Notes under the pieces: model-generated
Database searches by the model: none
What the model saw: the letters and a program-made list of their open reading frames with translations, nothing else
Told to the model about the DNA's origin: nothing
Made by a program: the position numbers and the translations under genes
From: SIG440 sp045648175
GTDB taxonomy: Bacteria > Bacillota > Clostridia > Monoglobales > Monoglobaceae
NCBI GenBank assembly: GCA_045648175.1
Contig: JAZRNN010000016.1
Span: 5,283 to 69,282, forward strand
Direction: 5' to 3'
DNA: 64,000 nt
Part shown: positions 41,843 through 50,389 of the stretch, one piece after another
How positions within the stretch are numbered: position 1 is the first letter of the stretch
Layout of the letters: every line of letters starts with the position of its first letter

Positions 41843-41943
41843 GTGCAAAAAATTTTTTATTTTTTGCAACCTTTTGGCAGGCTGAAAGGTATTATGTATG
41901 TAAAACAAAAAAACACTTTGAAAAAAGAAAGGAAAAAACAATT

Positions 41944-43149
41944 ATGAAAAACATTTTTAAAAACGTAAAAAGAATTGCCGCAGGTGTTCTTGCAATAGCG
42001 GTGATTATGACAGGTGTAGTTTTTGCGACAGACAGTGCGGCTCTTGTTATAAACGGCGAAACTGTTGAAGGCGCAAAGGTGCTTACAAAGGATGAAATGG
42101 TGTTTGTTCCCGTCCGTGCACTTTGCGAAGCATTGGGTATGGAAGTTATGTGGGATAACGATGCTGAACTGGTAACAATCGTAAAGATGCCCATCTATGT
42201 GACATTCTCACCCGAGGGAGATGCCTACACATTTTCAAAGACTGCTCCCATGCAGCTTGGTTCAGCTCCATTTATGAAGAACGACAGAACTTATGTTCCT
42301 GCAATATTCATCAGCGAAATTCTTAAGCAGGAATTTGCAATTGCTGAAAACGGAGATGTAAATGTGAATGCAGTTATTGACAACAGTGTAGGTGCAATGA
42401 TTGTTGAAACATCTAATGAAAACGGAAACTTAACTATTACAGTTGATGACAGCAAGCGTGCAGAAGAAGTTATTGTAAACATAACAGAAGAAACTGTTAT
42501 CGTTGACGAAAATGGTGCAGCTCTTACAGCAGATGCACTTGTAAAGGATGCATCAATCAAGATTGAATATGCTGACTTTATGACAATGAGCATTCCTCCC
42601 ATCACCAATGCAGTGAAGATTCAGGTTATGGGCGTAGTTGCTGAAACCGAAGAAACTCCAATTGTTTATACCATTATCGAAAAGGATTATGAGAATGGTA
42701 CAATCACAATCTTTGATGCTGCTATGAACTCTAAGGTTGTTCTTAATGTATCTGAGGAAACAGTTATCACCGATAAGGATGGTAACACTGCACACGCTGA
42801 TGCTCTTGCGGTTGGCACAGATATAACTTTGGAACGCGCTGAGTTTATGACAATGAGCATCCCTCCCATCACAAATGCATTAAAAATTCAGCTTGCTGAA
42901 AAGGAAACAATCACAGTGATTGAAAAAGACACAGAGGGCAAGACCATCACAATCTTTGATAAGAAAATGAGCTCTTTGCTTGTTCTTAACATTTCGGAAA
43001 GCACAGTTCTTAAGGATGCAGAGGGTAACGCAGTGAAGTTTGAAGATATCAGCGCAGGTACAGAGCTTGCATCTGTTGAACACGCAGAGGCAATGACAAG
43101 AAGTATTCCCCCTATTACAAATGCAACATCAATAGTTGTTGCGAAATAG
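41944..43149 (+). CDS. secreted copper-amine-oxidase-N-domain protein with three internal repeats
   Basis: A 401-residue secreted protein. The signal peptide spans about residues 10-28 (cleavage near VFA-TDS). It is followed by a copper amine oxidase N-terminal domain of the type used as a surface stalk: ALVINGETV, MVFVPVRALCEALGMEV, RTYVPAIFISEIL. Then come three repeats of about 82-89 residues, each with a VLN-SEETVI-D-DG module and ending in MTMSIPPITNA or MTRSIPPITNA (starting near residues 213, 302 and 384). The start follows AGAAAGG. No enzyme residues are visible. The repeats suggest a beta-rich adhesive or structural part; I do not know its function. Confidence 0.8.
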   Translation: MKNIFKNVKRIAAGVLAIAVIMTGVVFATDSAALVINGETVEGAKVLTKDEMVFVPVRALCEALGMEVMWDNDAELVTIVKMPIYVTFSPEGDAYTFSKTAPMQLGSAPFMKNDRTYVPAIFISEILKQEFAIAENGDVNVNAVIDNSVGAMIVETSNENGNLTITVDDSKRAEEVIVNITEETVIVDENGAALTADALVKDASIKIEYADFMTMSIPPITNAVKIQVMGVVAETEETPIVYTIIEKDYENGTITIFDAAMNSKVVLNVSEETVITDKDGNTAHADALAVGTDITLERAEFMTMSIPPITNALKIQLAEKETITVIEKDTEGKTITIFDKKMSSLLVLNISESTVLKDAEGNAVKFEDISAGTELASVEHAEAMTRSIPPITNATSIVVAK

Positions 43150-43163
43150 TTTGAAAATTAATC

Positions 43164-43200
43164 AGAAAATGCAGACAGTTAAAACCTGTCTGCATTTTCT
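43164..43200. terminator. terminator between the repeat protein and ytvI
   Basis: AGAAAATGCAGACAG and CTGTCTGCATTTTCT form a perfect 15-bp stem with a 7-base loop. Its right arm lies within the last codons of ytvI. Confidence 0.85.
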
Positions 43201-44240
43201 CTATACGAAACATAAAGGTTAACTGCCAAAAGAGTGATGACAGGTGCAAAAATAACACCCATAATGCCAAAGAATTTTAATCCGATATATATGCTGATTA
43301 AAGTAAGGATGGGGTGAACACCGATTTGTTTGCTGATGACTTTTGGTTCAGCAAGCTGACGAACAACAAATACAAGTGCTTGTATTATCAGTAAGGATAC
43401 AAAGGAATACATATCTCCGTAAATAAGCGAAATTAGTGCCCATGGAACAAGAACGGCAGCGGTTCCTAATACAGGCAAAACATCTACAAGACCGCACAAA
43501 ATTCCCCACAACAAGGGATATTCTTTGCCTACAATCCACAGACCTACTGTTACTAAAAATGCAGTTAGCAGCATCAATATAAGCTGTGCTTTTATATATG
43601 AAGAAAATGCATGCAAAATAATATTTTTAATCTTTGCGGCAAGCCGGATAACCTTTGTGGGGAAGAGTTCCTTCAAAAAGTTTATAACCAGAAGATAGTC
43701 CTTTGTAAAGAAAAATGTGCCCAGAATAAACATAACGAGAAAGAAAAGAATTCCGGGAAGAGCCGATGCAAGGCTTTTCGCTGCATCAATTGCCAAAGAG
43801 CCGGCCATGCCCGAAAGGGTGGCGGTGTATTCCCATAGTTTTGCCAGAACGGTATCAATGATTTGTGAGGTTTCAGGGGAGAGGGATAGTTTAAATCCGT
43901 TAAAACTGTCAATTAAATTATTGAGCTGCAGGCGAAATGCGGATATTGTATCTGGAAGTGTTATAATCAAATTTTTTGCCTGAGAAAAAAGCTGAAACAA
44001 AACAATTCCTACAAGCCCTAGTGCTGATGCTACGATAAAAGTTACCAAAACAGCCGAGCTGATGCCACGACTGATTTTTAGTTTGCGTTCAAGAAATCGT
44101 ACAAAGGTTTGACAGATTGTGGCAATAAAAAAGGCTGCCAGAAATGGGGCAAAGACCTTTACAAATAAAGGAAGCAGGAATAACGCTGCCGCTATTCCTG
44201 CTGTAATAAGTACATTTTTTAATATTTTTTCAAAAGTCAC
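43179..44240 (-). CDS. ytvI: AI-2E/YtvI-family sporulation membrane protein
   Basis: A 353-residue membrane protein of the AI-2E exporter family, closest by layout to YtvI of spore formers: paired N-terminal helices (LFLLPLFVKVFAPFLAAFFIAT), a long soluble loop, and the C-terminal signature WGILCGLVDVLPVLGTAAVLVPW, then ISKQIGVHPILTLISIYIG. The GTG start at 44240 is 8 bases after AAAGGAG; the TTG at 44267 precedes that site. Adjacent to apgM on the same strand. Confidence 0.82.
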   Translation of the reverse strand: MTFEKILKNVLITAGIAAALFLLPLFVKVFAPFLAAFFIATICQTFVRFLERKLKISRGISSAVLVTFIVASALGLVGIVLFQLFSQAKNLIITLPDTISAFRLQLNNLIDSFNGFKLSLSPETSQIIDTVLAKLWEYTATLSGMAGSLAIDAAKSLASALPGILFFLVMFILGTFFFTKDYLLVINFLKELFPTKVIRLAAKIKNIILHAFSSYIKAQLILMLLTAFLVTVGLWIVGKEYPLLWGILCGLVDVLPVLGTAAVLVPWALISLIYGDMYSFVSLLIIQALVFVVRQLAEPKVISKQIGVHPILTLISIYIGLKFFGIMGVIFAPVITLLAVNLYVSYRENADRF

Positions 44241-44270
44241 CGCAAACGCTCCTTTTGCGGCAATCAAAAT

Positions 44271-45473
44271 TTATTTTGAAGTAAGTCTTTCGATAAGAGT
44301 ATATCCGTGTTCTACCACAACCCCTGTTTTGCGAGCCTCTGCCTCGGTATAGGTAATATTTTTAGGCTCGGTATGATTACCGCTTTTATATATTATATAC
44401 GGCACAGGGTCAGAAGTATGCGTTCTTATCGCCAAAGGTGTAGGATGGTCAGGCATGATGAGAATCGCATATTCTTCGTCAGCTTTCTCAAGAGCGTCAA
44501 TAATGGGCGCTACAATTTTTTCGTCAATCAACTCAATAGCTTTAACCTTATTTTCAATTTCGTGTCTGTGGCCTGCTTCATCGGGCGCTTCAAGATGAAC
44601 ATACAGAAAATCTGAGCCACTCTTCAAAGCATTGATTGCAGCTTCTGCCTTACCGTCAAAGTTAGTATGCACATTTCCTGTTGCACCTATAACATCAACA
44701 TTTTCAAGACCGGCACAAACACCGATGCCTTTGATAAGGTCAACTGCTGAAACAACCGTACCCTGAAGATTGAATTTTTCTTTATATGTATCAAGAGCGG
44801 GTTTTGTTCCGTTACCCCAGATCCAGATGGAGTTTGCGGGATTAAGACCTCTTTTGATTCTGTCAAGATTAACGGGATGATTTTTCAGAATTTCGTGACT
44901 CTTTTTCATAAGGTTAAGGATGGTTTCATCCTTGGGGAGATAGTCTTTTATGCATCTGCCTGAAATATCGTGGGGCGGGGTAAGTGAGAAATTGTTCTCC
45001 TTGTTGTGCCAAACCATAAGATGACGGTAGCTGATACCGCTGAAGAATTCATATTCTTCGGTGCGTAAAGCTTCGTTGACTGCGGCAATAAGCTGTGAGG
45101 ATTCCTCGGTTGTGATTTCGTCAGAGCTGTAGTCTACCATGGTCTTATCTTCGTAGTTTTCTTCGTTTGAAAGTGTAACTACGTTGGTCCTGAATGTAGT
45201 ATCGGTAAGCTCCAGATGAACACCCATAGACATTGCCTCAAGCGGAGAGCGACCTGTGTAGTATTTCAGCGGGTCATATCCGAATACTGCAAGGTTTGCC
45301 ACATCGCTGCCGGGGGGGAGATTTGCAGGGACGGTAGTCACCATTCCTACCTCGCCCAAAGACGCTAAGCGGTCAATGTTGGGCTTATGTGCAACCTCTA
45401 ACGGAGTTTTGTTACCTAGATCTGCTACGGGAGTATCTGCCGCACCGTCGCACAAAATAACTATATATTTCAT
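44271..45473 (-). CDS. apgM: cofactor-independent phosphoglycerate mutase, archaeal type
   Basis: ApgM interconverts 2- and 3-phosphoglycerate in glycolysis, belonging to the alkaline phosphatase superfamily and distinct from GpmI and GpmA. The 400-residue protein has MKYIVILCDGAADTPV, the conserved LPPGSDVANLAVFGYDPLKYYTGRSPLEA (in pieces: GSDVANLAVFGYDP, YYTGRSPLEA), VHLEAPDEAGH and IMPDHPTPLAIRTHTSDPVP. Metal ligands are in CDG, APDEAGH and DHPTP. It may also be the phosphoserine-forming homologue (ThrH-like use is not indicated). Confidence 0.92.
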   Translation of the reverse strand: MKYIVILCDGAADTPVADLGNKTPLEVAHKPNIDRLASLGEVGMVTTVPANLPPGSDVANLAVFGYDPLKYYTGRSPLEAMSMGVHLELTDTTFRTNVVTLSNEENYEDKTMVDYSSDEITTEESSQLIAAVNEALRTEEYEFFSGISYRHLMVWHNKENNFSLTPPHDISGRCIKDYLPKDETILNLMKKSHEILKNHPVNLDRIKRGLNPANSIWIWGNGTKPALDTYKEKFNLQGTVVSAVDLIKGIGVCAGLENVDVIGATGNVHTNFDGKAEAAINALKSGSDFLYVHLEAPDEAGHRHEIENKVKAIELIDEKIVAPIIDALEKADEEYAILIMPDHPTPLAIRTHTSDPVPYIIYKSGNHTEPKNITYTEAEARKTGVVVEHGYTLIERLTSK

Positions 45474-45512
45474 ATAATATCACACCTTTCGTGAAAGATA
45501 TTTTTGTTTATT

Positions 45513-47336
45513 TTAGTTTTTCTCTCTTGCTTTTGCTTTAAGTCGAAGTTGGGTATCGAGTATACGTTTTCTAAGTCGCAGGCTTTGGGGTGTTACCTCC
45601 AAAAGCTCGTCATCGGCAAGAAATTCAATACACATCTCTAAACTCAGTTTAATGGGAGGAGTTAGCTTCAAAGCCTCGTCGCTGCCTGATGCACGTGTAT
45701 TTGTCAACTGCTTTTTCTTGCAGACGTTAACTGCCATATCCTCAAGTTTTGGATTCATACCCACAATCATACCTTCGTAGACAGGTGTTCCCGGGTCAAT
45801 AAACAATGAACCTCTGTCCTGAATTTTAAACAAGCCGTAGCCCACAGCCTCTCCTGTATCAAATGAAACAAGTGAGCCGGTGTATCTTCGTGTTATATCT
45901 CCTTTGTATGGCTGATATTCATAAAATACCGAGTTGAGTATTCCTTCGCCCTTGGTGTCGGTAAGGAATTCGTTTCTATAGCCAAGTAAGCCTCTTGACG
46001 GAATAAGATATTCAATCCTCATTCTGTCGCCCTGGGGGGACATATGGGTAAGTTCGCCCTTGCGGGAACCCATTTTTTCCATAACTGCACCCATAGATGT
46101 CTCGGGAACATCAATAAGCAGTCTTTCAATTGGTTCGTATTGCTGACCGTTTATAGTCTTGTAAAGCACCTTGGGTGTGCTTACCGAAAATTCATAGCCC
46201 TCACGGCGCATTGTTTCAATAAGAATTGAAATATGCATTTCGCCCCTGCCTGCAACACGAAAACTGTCGGTGGTTTCTCCGTCAATTACACGCAACGAAA
46301 CATCCTTCAGCAGTTCTTTGTGTAGTCTTTCGCGGAGTTGGCGGGAGGTTACAAACTTACCTTCCCTACCGGCAAACGGACTGTCATTTACCGAAAACGT
46401 CATTTCAATGGTAGGTTCGCCAATTTTAACAAAAGATAGTGGCTCGGGAGCAGAAACAGATGTTACGGTATCGCCGATTGAAATGTCGGTTATGCCCGAA
46501 AAACATACGATGTCGCCAACGTTTGCGGTTTCAACGGCTGTTCTGGCAAGACCATCTATCTGATAAATGTTGGAAATTTTTGCCTTGTATGGCTCGTGCT
46601 TTTGGTGATAGTCGCAAACCATAACTTCCTGATTATGCTTAAGTGAACCACGCTCGATTCTGCCGATTGCAATTCTTCCAACATAATCGTTGTAGTCGAT
46701 TGATGAAACAAGCATTTGCAGTTCGCCTGTTTCGTCGCCTTCGGGGGCGGGGATATAGTTTTTGATTGTTTCAAAAAGAACGGTCAGATCCTCACCCTGT
46801 TTGCTTGGACTTAAGGAAGCCGTTCCGGCTCTGCCCGAACAATAGATTATAGGGCTGTCAAGCTGTTCGTCGTTGGCATTAAGGTCAAGAAGCAGTTCCA
46901 AAACCTCGTCGCCGATTTCGTTAAGACGGGAATCAGGCCGGTCAATTTTATTAACCACAATAATGATGGGGTGCTGCATTTCAAGTGCCTTTTGCAGAAC
47001 AAATCTTGTCTGTGGCATTGGCCCTTCTGCGGCATCAACCAGCAAAATTACACCGTTAACCATTTTAAGAATACGCTCAACCTCACCGCTGAAATCTGCG
47101 TGTCCGGGGGTGTCAATTATATTCATCTTAATATCTTTATAGTGTACCGAGGTGTTTTTTGCAAGGATTGTAATACCTCTTTCTTTTTCTAAGTCGCCGT
47201 TGTCCATAACACGTTCTTCAACAACTTGATTTTCGCGGTACACACCGCCCTGCTTCAGCATTTCGTCAACCAAAGTGGTTTTGCCGTGGTCAACGTGGGC
47301 GATGATTGCAATATTTCTTAAATCTTCTCTTTTCAT
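45513..47336 (-). CDS. typA: translational GTPase TypA/BipA
   Basis: Ribosome-binding GTPase involved in 50S assembly and stress adaptation. The ATG at 47336 (MKREDLRNIAIIAHVDHGKTTL) follows AAGGAATG and gives 607 residues. G motifs: AHVDHGKT (G1), RGITI (G2), DTPGH (G3) and NKIDRP (G4). EF-G-like domains III and V follow, then the TypA C-terminal domain with KGEGILNSVFYEY and LTNTRASGSDEALKL (in two adjacent blocks). Monocistronic. Confidence 0.96.
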   Translation of the reverse strand: MKREDLRNIAIIAHVDHGKTTLVDEMLKQGGVYRENQVVEERVMDNGDLEKERGITILAKNTSVHYKDIKMNIIDTPGHADFSGEVERILKMVNGVILLVDAAEGPMPQTRFVLQKALEMQHPIIIVVNKIDRPDSRLNEIGDEVLELLLDLNANDEQLDSPIIYCSGRAGTASLSPSKQGEDLTVLFETIKNYIPAPEGDETGELQMLVSSIDYNDYVGRIAIGRIERGSLKHNQEVMVCDYHQKHEPYKAKISNIYQIDGLARTAVETANVGDIVCFSGITDISIGDTVTSVSAPEPLSFVKIGEPTIEMTFSVNDSPFAGREGKFVTSRQLRERLHKELLKDVSLRVIDGETTDSFRVAGRGEMHISILIETMRREGYEFSVSTPKVLYKTINGQQYEPIERLLIDVPETSMGAVMEKMGSRKGELTHMSPQGDRMRIEYLIPSRGLLGYRNEFLTDTKGEGILNSVFYEYQPYKGDITRRYTGSLVSFDTGEAVGYGLFKIQDRGSLFIDPGTPVYEGMIVGMNPKLEDMAVNVCKKKQLTNTRASGSDEALKLTPPIKLSLEMCIEFLADDELLEVTPQSLRLRKRILDTQLRLKAKAREKN

Positions 47337-47369
47337 AAAATCATTCCTTATCTTTCTAGTCAACATATT

Positions 47370-47398
47370 ATTATACAACTTTTTTTGCTTTTTGTCTA
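47370..47398 (-). promoter_or_regulatory. promoter of typA
   Basis: Reverse-strand TAGACA (47393-47398), 17-base spacer, TATAAT (47370-47375), 34 bases before the start codon. Confidence 0.65.
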
Positions 47399-47425
47399 CG
47401 GTTATAGGCGTATTTTTTGCAAAAA

Positions 47426-47458
47426 CAAAAATCCCGCCTGTAACAGACGGGATTTTTG
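47426..47458 (-). terminator. second terminator between the small RNA and typA
   Basis: CAAAAATCCCG and CGGGATTTTTG form an 11-bp stem extended by CTG/CAG, followed on the reverse strand by TTTTTGC. It lies beyond the small RNA's own terminator and before the typA promoter, insulating typA. Confidence 0.8.
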
Positions 47459-47506
47459 TATGTAATTGGTTTAGCGACGAACAGAGCTAAAAATGCATTT
47501 TTCAAT

Positions 47507-47661
47507 AAAAAAGTGTACGGCAATGCCGTACACCGAAAAACGCACTGCCTGTCGCCAGACAAAATTTAAACAAACAGTACAAGCATGCATAAATAAGCAG
47601 TACATTTTTACCAAAACCTAAAAATGCATGCAGTATCTGTTCCTGTTAAATTTTATCTGGC
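47507..47661 (-). ncRNA. candidate structured small RNA, family copy 2
   Basis: A reverse-strand unit of about 155 nt. The predicted 5' end (47661) is the first base of an approximately 18-bp closing stem (47644-47661 with 47554-47572). Inside are AACAG/CUGUU, a 5-by-5 internal loop, GCAUGCAU/AUGCAUGC and an apical AUUUUUA/UAAAAAU hairpin. The 3'-side bulge contains GUACUGC (47597-47603), which can pair with tail GCAGUGC (47542-47548). The tail runs GUGCGUUUUUCGG into the terminator GTGTACGGC/GCCGTACAC (47513-47533) and six U. Apical-to-bulge and tail sequences closely resemble copy 3 at 16562-16717, while the closing stems differ in sequence but keep pairing. No ORF is present. I cannot assign a named family. 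Confidence 0.62.
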
Positions 47662-47667
47662 AAAGAC

Positions 47668-47696
47668 ATTATACCATATGTTGTTATATTTGTAAA
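47668..47696 (-). promoter_or_regulatory. promoter of small RNA copy 2
   Basis: Reverse-strand TTTACA (47691-47696), 17-base spacer, TATAAT (47668-47673); the predicted start 7 bases on is the first base of the closing stem. Confidence 0.7.
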
Positions 47697-47726
47697 TAGT
47701 ACATTTCCCTTATTATTCTGTATTTC

Positions 47727-47755
47727 TTGACAAAAAATTACTTTATTGATATACT
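47727..47755 (+). promoter_or_regulatory. promoter of mscL
   Basis: TTGACA (47727-47732), 17-base spacer, TATACT (47750-47755), 35 bases before the mscL ATG. Confidence 0.75.
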
Positions 47756-47789
47756 GATTACAACTTCAAAATGAAAGGTTGTATAAATT

Positions 47790-48230
47790 ATGTGGGAAGA
47801 ATTTAAAAAGTTTGCCTTCAAGGGCAACGTAATTGACATGGCAGTCGGCGTTGTTGTCGGAGGTGCGTTCAGCACAATCGTAAATTCACTGGTTAAGGAT
47901 ATTATTATGCCGGTTTTTGGTTTTATTACCGCAGGTATGGATTTTTCAGCGCTCAAGCTTGTATTATCCGAAGCCACCGAAACCAAGCCTGAAGCCGCAA
48001 TTCTTTACGGCACATTTATTCAGAATATAATCAGCTTTTTGATTATTGCTTTTTCAATTTTTATTGTTGTTAAAGGCATCAACAAGGCAACCAGCCTCAG
48101 AAAGGCTCCCGAGCCCGAGGTTATCGAAGAGGCACCCAAGCCTCCCACTCAGGAAGAACTACTTGCTGAAATTCGTGACCTTTTAAAGGAATCTGCAAGT
48201 GTTCCTGCGCTTGGGGAAGCAAAAAAATAG
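47790..48230 (+). CDS. mscL: large-conductance mechanosensitive channel
   Basis: MscL is the pentameric emergency valve that opens on membrane tension during osmotic downshock. The 146-residue protein has the N-terminal helix and TM1 motif FKKFAFKGNVIDMAVGVVVGGAFS, the periplasmic loop and TM2 (about 75-100), and a charged C-terminal helix bundle (EELLAEIRDLLKE). AAAGGTTG precedes the ATG. Monocistronic with its own promoter and terminator. Confidence 0.96.
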   Translation: MWEEFKKFAFKGNVIDMAVGVVVGGAFSTIVNSLVKDIIMPVFGFITAGMDFSALKLVLSEATETKPEAAILYGTFIQNIISFLIIAFSIFIVVKGINKATSLRKAPEPEVIEEAPKPPTQEELLAEIRDLLKESASVPALGEAKK

Positions 48231-48248
48231 AAAAAAGAATAGACAAAG

Positions 48249-48283
48249 AGAATGTATAAAACAAATTATACATTCTTTTTTTA
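48249..48283 (+). terminator. terminator of mscL
   Basis: AGAATGTATAA and TTATACATTCT form an 11-bp stem with a 6-base loop followed by seven T residues. Confidence 0.85.
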
Positions 48284-48341
48284 TTGGGAATTGCCAATCC
48301 TTCTTTTGAATATAAATTTCATATATGCATTTTGAAAGCGA

Positions 48342-48938
48342 GTGAAGGGAATGCTGAATTATATTTGGAGTGGGATGATTTTAATATCCTTTGCAGTGGC
48401 GATTTTTACTGGGCGTATCGAGGAAACCACCGCAGCCGCAATGGAGGGTGCAGGAAATGCAATACAGACCTGCATAGGCTTGCTTGGTGTTATGTGTTTG
48501 TGGTCGGGGATAGCAAAGATAGCCGAGAACTCAGGACTTACATCGGTTTTTGCAAAGCTTTTAAGACCTGTCACCAAGGTTGTTTTTCCAAAGTTGAAAA
48601 GTGAGTCGGCGGCATTAAATGCAATAGTGCTGAATATGGTGGCCAACTTGTTTGGTATGGGCAATGCGGCTACACCTTTGGGGATTGCTGCTATGAAGGA
48701 GCTTGATAAAGAAAACTGTTACAGAGGTACGGCAAGCAATGAGATGTGTATGTTTGTAGTGATTAATACTGCGTCCATTCAGCTTATTCCCTCAACAGTT
48801 ATTTCTTTGCGGCAGATGTTTGGGTCAGAGAATCCGTCGGGCATTGTGGTTCCTGTATGGATTTGCAGTATATGTGCTGTTATTATGGGAGTTCTGGCAG
48901 CAAAGGTTTTTGAGAGAAGAGGTAAAGGTCGACTATGA
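48342..48938 (+). CDS. spmA: spore maturation protein A
   Basis: SpmA and SpmB are membrane proteins needed for dehydration of the spore core. SpmA here is 198 residues with nucleoside-transporter-gate-type helices: MCLWSGIAKIAENSGL, LNMVANLFGMGNAATPLGIAAM and MCMFVVINTASIQLIPSTVI. The start is either GTG 48342 or ATG 48351; the AAGGGA directly before the ATG leaves no spacing, so GTG is kept. It overlaps spmB by 4 bases. Confidence 0.93.
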   Translation: MKGMLNYIWSGMILISFAVAIFTGRIEETTAAAMEGAGNAIQTCIGLLGVMCLWSGIAKIAENSGLTSVFAKLLRPVTKVVFPKLKSESAALNAIVLNMVANLFGMGNAATPLGIAAMKELDKENCYRGTASNEMCMFVVINTASIQLIPSTVISLRQMFGSENPSGIVVPVWICSICAVIMGVLAAKVFERRGKGRL

Positions 48939-49459
48939 TGAATTTGATTTCTTCTTTTGCAATACCTGTGATGATTGTTGGAATTATAGTTTTTGGGCTG
49001 GCAAAACATATAAATGTTTATGACAGCTTTATTGATGGGGCAAAATCGGGACTTGAAAGCACGATTCAGATTGCGGCGCCGCTTGTGGGATTACTTGTTG
49101 GAATTTCTGCACTTCGGGGTTCAGGAGCTATGGAGCTTTTGGCAAAGGTACTTGCTCCTGTTACGGGATATCTTGGTGTACCATCTGATGTATTGCCTCT
49201 TGCATTGCTACGTCCCGTGTCAGGCAGTGGCTCTGTTGCCATAGTAAACGACATATTTAAAAATTGCGGTCCTGATTCACTGGCCGGCAAAATTGCTTCG
49301 GTAATGATGGGTTCAACAGAAACGACGTTTTATACCATTGCTGTATATTTTGGAGCGGTGGGAATAAAGAATGTGCGCCACACGGTTAAGTCAGCACTGG
49401 TTGCTGATTTAACAGGAATGGTAATGGCGGTTATATTAGTGAGAATTATAATGACATAA
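48935..49459 (+). CDS. spmB: spore maturation protein B
   Basis: Partner of SpmA, 174 residues, membrane protein with the family segments YDSFIDGAKSGLESTIQIAAPLVGLLVGI (in overlapping pieces), LRPVSGSGSVAIVNDIF and MMGSTETTFYTIAVYFGAVGI. Its start overlaps the end of spmA, indicating coupled translation of the two. Confidence 0.94.
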   Translation: MMNLISSFAIPVMIVGIIVFGLAKHINVYDSFIDGAKSGLESTIQIAAPLVGLLVGISALRGSGAMELLAKVLAPVTGYLGVPSDVLPLALLRPVSGSGSVAIVNDIFKNCGPDSLAGKIASVMMGSTETTFYTIAVYFGAVGIKNVRHTVKSALVADLTGMVMAVILVRIIMT

Positions 49460-49465
49460 AAAGTG

Positions 49466-49494
49466 TTGCACTCAGTTGTATTATATGATAAAAT
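49466..49494 (+). promoter_or_regulatory. promoter of the IMPACT-family gene
   Basis: TTGCAC (49466-49471), 17-base spacer, TAAAAT (49489-49494), 35 bases before the start codon. Confidence 0.5.
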
Positions 49495-49529
49495 AAAATT
49501 AATTTACAAAAGAGAGGTGCAATCGTGCA

Positions 49530-50147
49530 ATGAAGGAAAGCTATAAGACCGTAAAGCGTCAGGCAACAGATGAAATTGTTGAAAAACGTTCAAGATTTAT
49601 TGCCGATATAAAGCCTGTTGAAACCGAGGAAGAGGCGCTTGCCTTTCTTGAAGAAATAAAGAAAAAATACTGGGATGCAAGGCATCACGTTTATGCTTAT
49701 GTTTTGGAAGAAAATAATATTCAGCGCTACAGCGACGATGGTGAGCCTGCAGGGACTGCGGGAGTTCCCGTTCTTGATATGATAAAAAAAGAGGGTTTAA
49801 GCAATCTTATTGTGGTTATAACAAGGTATTTTGGCGGCATCCTGCTTGGTACGGGCGGTCTTGTTCACGCTTATTCTAAATCTGCAAAAGTGGGTGTTGA
49901 GGCGGCGCAGCCCGTGACAATGACTCTTTGTTGTGAGATTACGGTTGAGTGTGATTATTCACTTCTTGGCAAAATTCAAAGCGAGGTTTGCGCAAAAGGC
50001 TATGAAATCAGCGGTACAGATTATGCCGAAAATGTTAAAATCTCGGCATTGGTTCCTGTTTCTGATGTATCAGGCTTTGAAGCAGATATAATTGACAAAA
50101 CAAACGGACGTATCGGTATTAAGCAAGGGAAAATAGGGTACTACTAA
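49530..50147 (+). CDS. YigZ/IMPACT-family protein
   Basis: A 205-residue protein of the IMPACT family (YigZ, YvyE). The N-terminal UPF0029 domain has EKRSRFIADIKPVETEEEALAF, WDARHHVYAYVL, RYSDDGEPAGTAGVPVL and VITRYFGGILLGTGGLV; the C-terminal half is the EF-G domain V-like DUF1949. Relatives bind nucleic acid or ribosomal factors; the exact role is unknown. AGAGAGGTG precedes the start. Confidence 0.9.
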   Translation: MKESYKTVKRQATDEIVEKRSRFIADIKPVETEEEALAFLEEIKKKYWDARHHVYAYVLEENNIQRYSDDGEPAGTAGVPVLDMIKKEGLSNLIVVITRYFGGILLGTGGLVHAYSKSAKVGVEAAQPVTMTLCCEITVECDYSLLGKIQSEVCAKGYEISGTDYAENVKISALVPVSDVSGFEADIIDKTNGRIGIKQGKIGYY

Positions 50148-50205
50148 ATATAGTGGTTGAGATGTTGCTAATGCGGAAAATATTTGAAAAAATCTCTTTC
50201 AGGGA

Positions 50206-50234
50206 TTGATTTTATATAGAATTTGTGTTAAAAT
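50206..50234 (+). promoter_or_regulatory. promoter of murA
   Basis: TTGATT (50206-50211), 17-base spacer, TAAAAT (50229-50234). The leader of about 150 bases (50241-50389) contains inverted repeats (AAAATCC/GGATTTT and AAGCCT/AGGCTT) but no terminator. Confidence 0.55.
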
Positions 50235-50389
50235 AATAAATTGGAAGAGAGCGAAAATCCTTTTGACCGAAAATATTGTGGATTTTAGCAGATTATTCGC
50301 AATCCTTAAGCCTGACTGGAGTTACACAAATCTCATTTAAGTGGCTACTGTAAGGCTTACTAAAGAAAAAATCTTTGGGTGGGTGAAAA

